From: Bacteroidota bacterium
GTDB taxonomy: Bacteria; Bacteroidota; Bacteroidia; Bacteroidales; UBA4417
DNA length: 9,429 nt
Assembly (NCBI GenBank): GCA_020048595.1
Contig: JAIFMH010000292.1
Location: 1-9,429, forward strand
Direction of reading: 5' to 3'
The notes beneath the pieces are model-generated. The model made no database searches. It saw nothing but the letters and a program-made list of their open reading frames with translations, and was not told the DNA's origin. Position numbers and translations under genes: made by a program. Numbering within the stretch: the first letter of the stretch is position 1; the number at the start of each line of letters is the position of its first letter. Of this stretch, positions 6,619-9,429 are shown piece by piece.

Positions 6619-6648
6619 AATGTTTCCCGGTATTTTCCCGGAAACATT
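6619..6648 (-). other. Stem-loop spanning the repeat-protein stop codon
   Basis: AATGTTTCC (6619-6627) pairs with GGAAACATT (6640-6648), and the stem can extend by two G-C pairs if one C is bulged. The arm includes bases of the TAA stop of the minus-strand gene. It lies just before the true terminator and has no T run. It may stabilise the 3' end of the mRNA. Confidence 0.4.
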
Positions 6649-7114
6649 ATTCTGTTTCAGGCATTTCATCAATTATACCGTTGTTTGAACTGATAAATTC
6701 AGTTACATCAAAACGGATGAAATCTAATTCATTGACCGGCAATTCAGTTATTACATCGGAGTTTCCTTCAGCAAAGCTGTTCACATCAAAACGCAGGTAA
6801 TCAAATTGATTTGCTTCCGGCAACTCTATTACTTCCGATTCATTTTCATTCAAAAAGGTATTTACATCGAAACGCAGGTAGTCGAGGGTATTGTATATGG
6901 CGTCAGATTCTGTATTTTCGTTAATGAATTTATTTACATCGAAACGCAGGTAGCTGAAATCTCTTTCGGGTACGATTGAAAGTGCCAGGCTCTTTGTACC
7001 GGATTTTGGTGAATCACCAGTATTAGAACTGCCGGAATTAGCTATTGACGATACCGACATAAACAATACTAAACTGAATATTGCAAGAACTGAAGTTAAT
7101 TTTGTTGTTTTCAT
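6647..7114 (-). CDS. Exported protein with four YLRFDVNxF repeats, function unknown
   Basis: A 155-residue protein with a signal peptide (about residues 1-25, ending SSIA) and no lipobox, so exported and soluble. A Ser/Gly/Asn-rich linker (27-42) leads to four tandem repeats beginning at Tyr55, Tyr79, Tyr106 and Phe132, spaced 24, 27 and 26 residues. The consensus is [YF][LI]RFDV[NT]xFxxxN, and the last three repeats add an acidic tail like VIxELP. The repeats make up nearly all of the mature protein, which is acidic and Asn-rich and has no cysteine. At DNA level repeats 1 and 2 share an uninterrupted stretch of about 20 bases, repeat 3 differs slightly and repeat 4 most, suggesting growth by duplication. 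It is monocistronic with its own terminator. I do not recognise the family; a structural, adhesive or interaction role is a guess. Confidence 0.72.
   Translation of the reverse strand: MKTTKLTSVLAIFSLVLFMSVSSIANSGSSNTGDSPKSGTKSLALSIVPERDFSYLRFDVNKFINENTESDAIYNTLDYLRFDVNTFLNENESEVIELPEANQFDYLRFDVNSFAEGNSDVITELPVNELDFIRFDVTEFISSNNGIIDEMPETE
6683..6952 (-). repeat. Four-copy tandem coding repeat (72-81 bp period)
   Basis: Core units on the minus strand begin at 6952, 6880, 6799 and 6721. On the plus strand each shows a variant of ACATCGAAACGCAGGTAG. The first two units (N-terminal in the protein) are identical over this core, the third has one or two changes and the fourth is most diverged. Spacings of 72, 81 and 78 bases are multiples of three, so the frame is kept. 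Confidence 0.8.
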
Positions 7115-7283
7115 TTGGTTTATTTTTTTATCTCTTTCGAGGAGGTTTTACGTTTAGTTGATTGATGTGTATTAATGACGTTTTGTTAAGATAAAAGTTA
7201 CAATAACCTGATTTTTTAATTGTTATGATTTTGTTAATTTTGAGTGTCTTTCAGTTTTTGTTCCTTTTGATATTAAAACGATA

Positions 7284-7291
7284 CAAAGATA
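7284..7291 (-). promoter_or_regulatory. Candidate -7 box for the repeat-protein gene
   Basis: On the minus strand this reads TATCTTTG, an exact match to TAnnTTTG. At the expected 19-base spacing upstream lies TTTT (7314-7311), only a partial match to the -33 TTTG. Use of it would give a leader of about 160 bases before the ATG at 7114. Confidence 0.35.
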
Positions 7292-7613
7292 CCATCACTG
7301 CATAGCGTGTAAAAAACATATTCTACCGATGGCGGTAAGTGCCGGATGAATGGATGAAATTTATCGATGAATGGCTTTTGTTGCTTTATTGATATCGGTA
7401 AGTTATACCAAAATCACTATATATTCTATTGCCAGTCAGCTTTATAAGGGTAATATACAGCACATATTGGTACCCGGCACGCATCAGGGTAAGTCTGCAA
7501 AGCCCTTTGGCTCTGGCGCAAAATGCAGGAAAAACCGGGTTGATGCACGAAAACATACGCAAAATACAGCTGTAAATGTGTGTGCCGGGTGGAAATGGAT
7601 CAGACTAAATCCA

Positions 7614-7645
7614 CTTGCAGATTTCACGGCTTCAATGTATATTTG
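7614..7645 (+). promoter_or_regulatory. Candidate promoter of the glycoside hydrolase gene
   Basis: TATATTTG at 7638-7645 is an exact match to the Bacteroidota -7 consensus TAnnTTTG. CTTG at 7614-7617, three of four matching TTTG, lies 20 bases upstream, within the usual 19-21 spacing. Transcription would begin near 7652, leaving a leader of about 115 bases before the ATG at 7766. Confidence 0.5.
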
Positions 7646-7765
7646 CTCCTGGTTGACGGGCCATAGCTGTTTGCTCCGGTACCGGGCATTGTCGAAAAAA
7701 GCTGAACCACAAGAGTGCAGATAATATACACTAATTCAATTTTCAAATCATATATATCCAAAGCC

Positions 7766-9412
7766 ATGAAAAACAAAGTACTGCTGATCGTTATCCTGCT
7801 GATTTCTTCCGTTTTTTCAGTGTATTCACAATCGAAAACAAAAATTGAACTGAAAGATAACTGGTACTACCTTAACGGGCAGAAGTTTTTTATTAAAGCA
7901 ATAGGCTATGAAATTGGTGCGCGGCCCGGGCAGCATCCTTATGAAGGTGTGAGGAATGACGACCTGGATTTTTTGAAATTTGATCTGAAAGTGATCAAAG
8001 AAGGTGGCTACAACGCCATCAGGACCTGGAGTGAATTTTCCGAAACTCAATTGAAACTTGTACAGGAATCGGGACTGAAACTGATTATGGGATTAGAAGT
8101 TAATCCTGAAGGCGATTATGCTGACCCAGGATTTGTAAAGGAATGCGTCGAAAGAGTGAAGAAGGTCACGGCTTTTGCCAGGAAATATGATTGTATAATT
8201 ACCTACCTGGTTATCAATGAACCACAGACTGATCATATATACAAGGTAGGCGGAAAGGCATTTGTTGATCTGATGAAAACCTTGATTGACGAACTCCACA
8301 AAGGACACCCGGGAATCCCGGTAACGCTCTCGGCAAATTCTATGATCAGCGATTATATGGACGAAAGCTTTTTTGATGTTTATTCATACAATTGTTACGA
8401 TCATTCCGAAGCTCAGACTGCTACCATGGGTTTTAAAGATTATGTGAAAGGATTAAATGAGCTAAACGGGCTAAATAAACCTTTTATAACTACGGAATTC
8501 GGTTATTCGGTTTCGCATAAGGGATCGGGCCGGTATGGCGGCAACACCCTCAAACAGCAAAGCGACGGACTTATCGCGAATTACCGCGACTTACTTGATG
8601 CCGGAATTGTAGGAATGTGCCCGTTTTATTATGCCGATGGCTGGTGGAAAGGCGGCGATAAAAACAACCATGCTTTAGATCAACCGGAGGAATGGTTCGG
8701 TTTCTGGGGTTACAGCGATGTGAACGACAAATATGGTTCACCACGCCCTGTATGGTTTGCCATGCGCGATTACATGAAAGCACTTATTATCAGTCCCAAA
8801 AATAATACAATTTACACCGGGACCTCCTTACCGCTGGAACTTTATAACGACAAGGATATCAAAAAAGTGGTAATAAAATACCTGGACAAAGTAATCTATA
8901 CAAAAGCCATAAGCAGCGAAGGCTATTTCGCCGATCAGGTTACGATTTCTCCCAATGGAATTGAGGATATGGAGCTCGCATTCGAATTTTATGATAAAGA
9001 AAATAAACAGATTAAAAATGAATCCATCAATATACTGGCTTCAAAAACTGCTATCGAATTGCCAAAACTGACTATTGAGGTTATTCCTGGAAAAGATTTA
9101 AATGAAGGCAAAATTGCGAGCATAAAAACCACGATAGAAACTAAAGACAATTTCAAACTGCTTGGTGATCTGAAGGTAAGCTATAATACCCATGTTGGAT
9201 GGGAAGTCGGGCCACAGGCATCCGTTTCAATTAAAGATCAGCAGGACAAAAAGATAATTACCGCCGAAAATTTCTTCAATATTCCTGATAACTGCTGGGT
9301 TGTAAACGCATCGGCAGGTATTGCGGTTCAGTATGGTAAATTCATATTCCGAATCCATGACCAGAAAATCATTTTCAGGGGTAACTGGGCGAGCGAGGTT
9401 GGACGGAAGTAA
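7766..9412 (+). CDS. Exported clan GH-A glycoside hydrolase (GH2/GH5-like TIM barrel)
   Basis: A secreted polysaccharide-active enzyme of 548 residues. The ATG at 7766 begins a clean signal peptide (1-21, ending VYSQ); an upstream GTG at 7715 would only add residues before it. Residues about 28-342 form a TIM barrel: YYLNGQKFFIKAIGYE (34-49) is the first strand, YNAIRTW (82-88) carries the conserved Arg, INEP (150-153) holds the acid/base Glu152, and TTEFGYS (242-248) the nucleophile Glu244, a spacing normal for clan GH-A. Aromatics at 288-294 and 310-315 probably line the substrate cleft. Residues about 343-548 have a strand-like pattern and no recognised catalytic motif, perhaps beta-sandwich or carbohydrate-binding modules. 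The usual N-terminal GH2 sandwich domains are absent, so GH2 in the strict sense is unlikely. The retaining mechanism follows from the clan; exact family and substrate cannot be told. Confidence 0.85.
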   Translation: MKNKVLLIVILLISSVFSVYSQSKTKIELKDNWYYLNGQKFFIKAIGYEIGARPGQHPYEGVRNDDLDFLKFDLKVIKEGGYNAIRTWSEFSETQLKLVQESGLKLIMGLEVNPEGDYADPGFVKECVERVKKVTAFARKYDCIITYLVINEPQTDHIYKVGGKAFVDLMKTLIDELHKGHPGIPVTLSANSMISDYMDESFFDVYSYNCYDHSEAQTATMGFKDYVKGLNELNGLNKPFITTEFGYSVSHKGSGRYGGNTLKQQSDGLIANYRDLLDAGIVGMCPFYYADGWWKGGDKNNHALDQPEEWFGFWGYSDVNDKYGSPRPVWFAMRDYMKALIISPKNNTIYTGTSLPLELYNDKDIKKVVIKYLDKVIYTKAISSEGYFADQVTISPNGIEDMELAFEFYDKENKQIKNESINILASKTAIELPKLTIEVIPGKDLNEGKIASIKTTIETKDNFKLLGDLKVSYNTHVGWEVGPQASVSIKDQQDKKIITAENFFNIPDNCWVVNASAGIAVQYGKFIFRIHDQKIIFRGNWASEVGRK

Positions 9413-9429
9413 ATGATTTTTGCAATCCG

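Larger units (their letters stand above)
7115..7765. other. Divergent 651-base non-coding region
   Basis: This separates the divergent repeat-protein and glycoside hydrolase genes. The first part (7115-7280) is T-rich on the plus strand and would be the leader of the minus-strand gene. The second part has an open frame at 7371-7724 that looks non-coding. Seen here are a minus -7 box at 7284-7291, a plus promoter candidate at 7614-7645, and a 12-base near-perfect inverted pair at 7472-7483 and 7579-7590. Confidence 0.5.

Noticed and set aside
6615..6800. 61-residue plus-strand open frame over the repeat-protein gene
   Set aside because: It is antisense to the repeats and crosses the terminator-side stem-loop. 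The minus-strand frame has a signal peptide and in-frame repeats, so it is the real one.
6683..6952. CRISPR-like array or non-coding direct repeats
   Set aside because: The repeats are in frame inside a coding gene, differ in a protein-conserving way and have unequal spacing with no spacer-like sequences.
7371..7724. 117-residue plus-strand open frame before the glycoside hydrolase
   Set aside because: The product is basic with scattered Cys and Trp, has no recognisable fold or signal peptide, and lacks the composition of neighbouring genes. A good promoter candidate for the next gene lies inside it. Most likely non-coding.

Overview
The window looks like a chromosomal segment of a Bacteroidota organism, probably a polysaccharide-degrading member of the Bacteroidales/Marinilabiliales type. 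Three things support this: two tandem DUF4252 proteins, which are largely a Bacteroidota family; exported proteins with short signal peptides ending in AQ or SQ; and little Shine-Dalgarno sequence before most starts, with several TAnnTTTG-like -7 boxes instead. Genus and species cannot be read from the sequence. No tRNA, rRNA, CRISPR array, transposase, integrase or origin was recognised.

Layout. Positions 1-105 hold the tail of an upstream transcription unit with a clear hairpin terminator. An exported SGNH/SASA-type carbohydrate esterase follows (389-1228). After a gene-poor gap with a perfect 15-bp palindrome comes a tight four-gene plus-strand operon (1680-4409): two DUF4252 proteins, then the ATPase and permease of an ABC-2 type transporter, with all three junctions overlapping. 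A convergent minus-strand gene encodes a DUF4395 membrane protein with extra cysteine motifs (4738-5409). A hairpin-rich intergenic region precedes a stand-alone hemerythrin-like protein (5903-6493). Convergent to it is a small exported protein made of four YLRFDVNxF-type repeats (6647-7114), with its own intrinsic terminator. A 650-bp non-coding stretch with a promoter candidate leads into an exported clan GH-A glycoside hydrolase with a C-terminal accessory region (7766-9412).

How the genes fit together. The esterase and the glycoside hydrolase at the two ends both have signal peptides and probably act on polysaccharides, but they are separated by unrelated genes and no SusC/SusD pair is visible, so this is not a classical polysaccharide utilisation locus. 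The central operon couples two small exported DUF4252 proteins to an ABC exporter whose ATPase carries a Glu in place of the Q-loop Gln, as in lantibiotic/bacitracin immunity transporters. That suggests an envelope-stress or peptide-efflux role, by inference only. The least explained items are the four-repeat secreted protein, the DUF4252-ABC operon and the cysteine-bearing extension of the DUF4395 protein. No complete novel defence or mobile system is evident.
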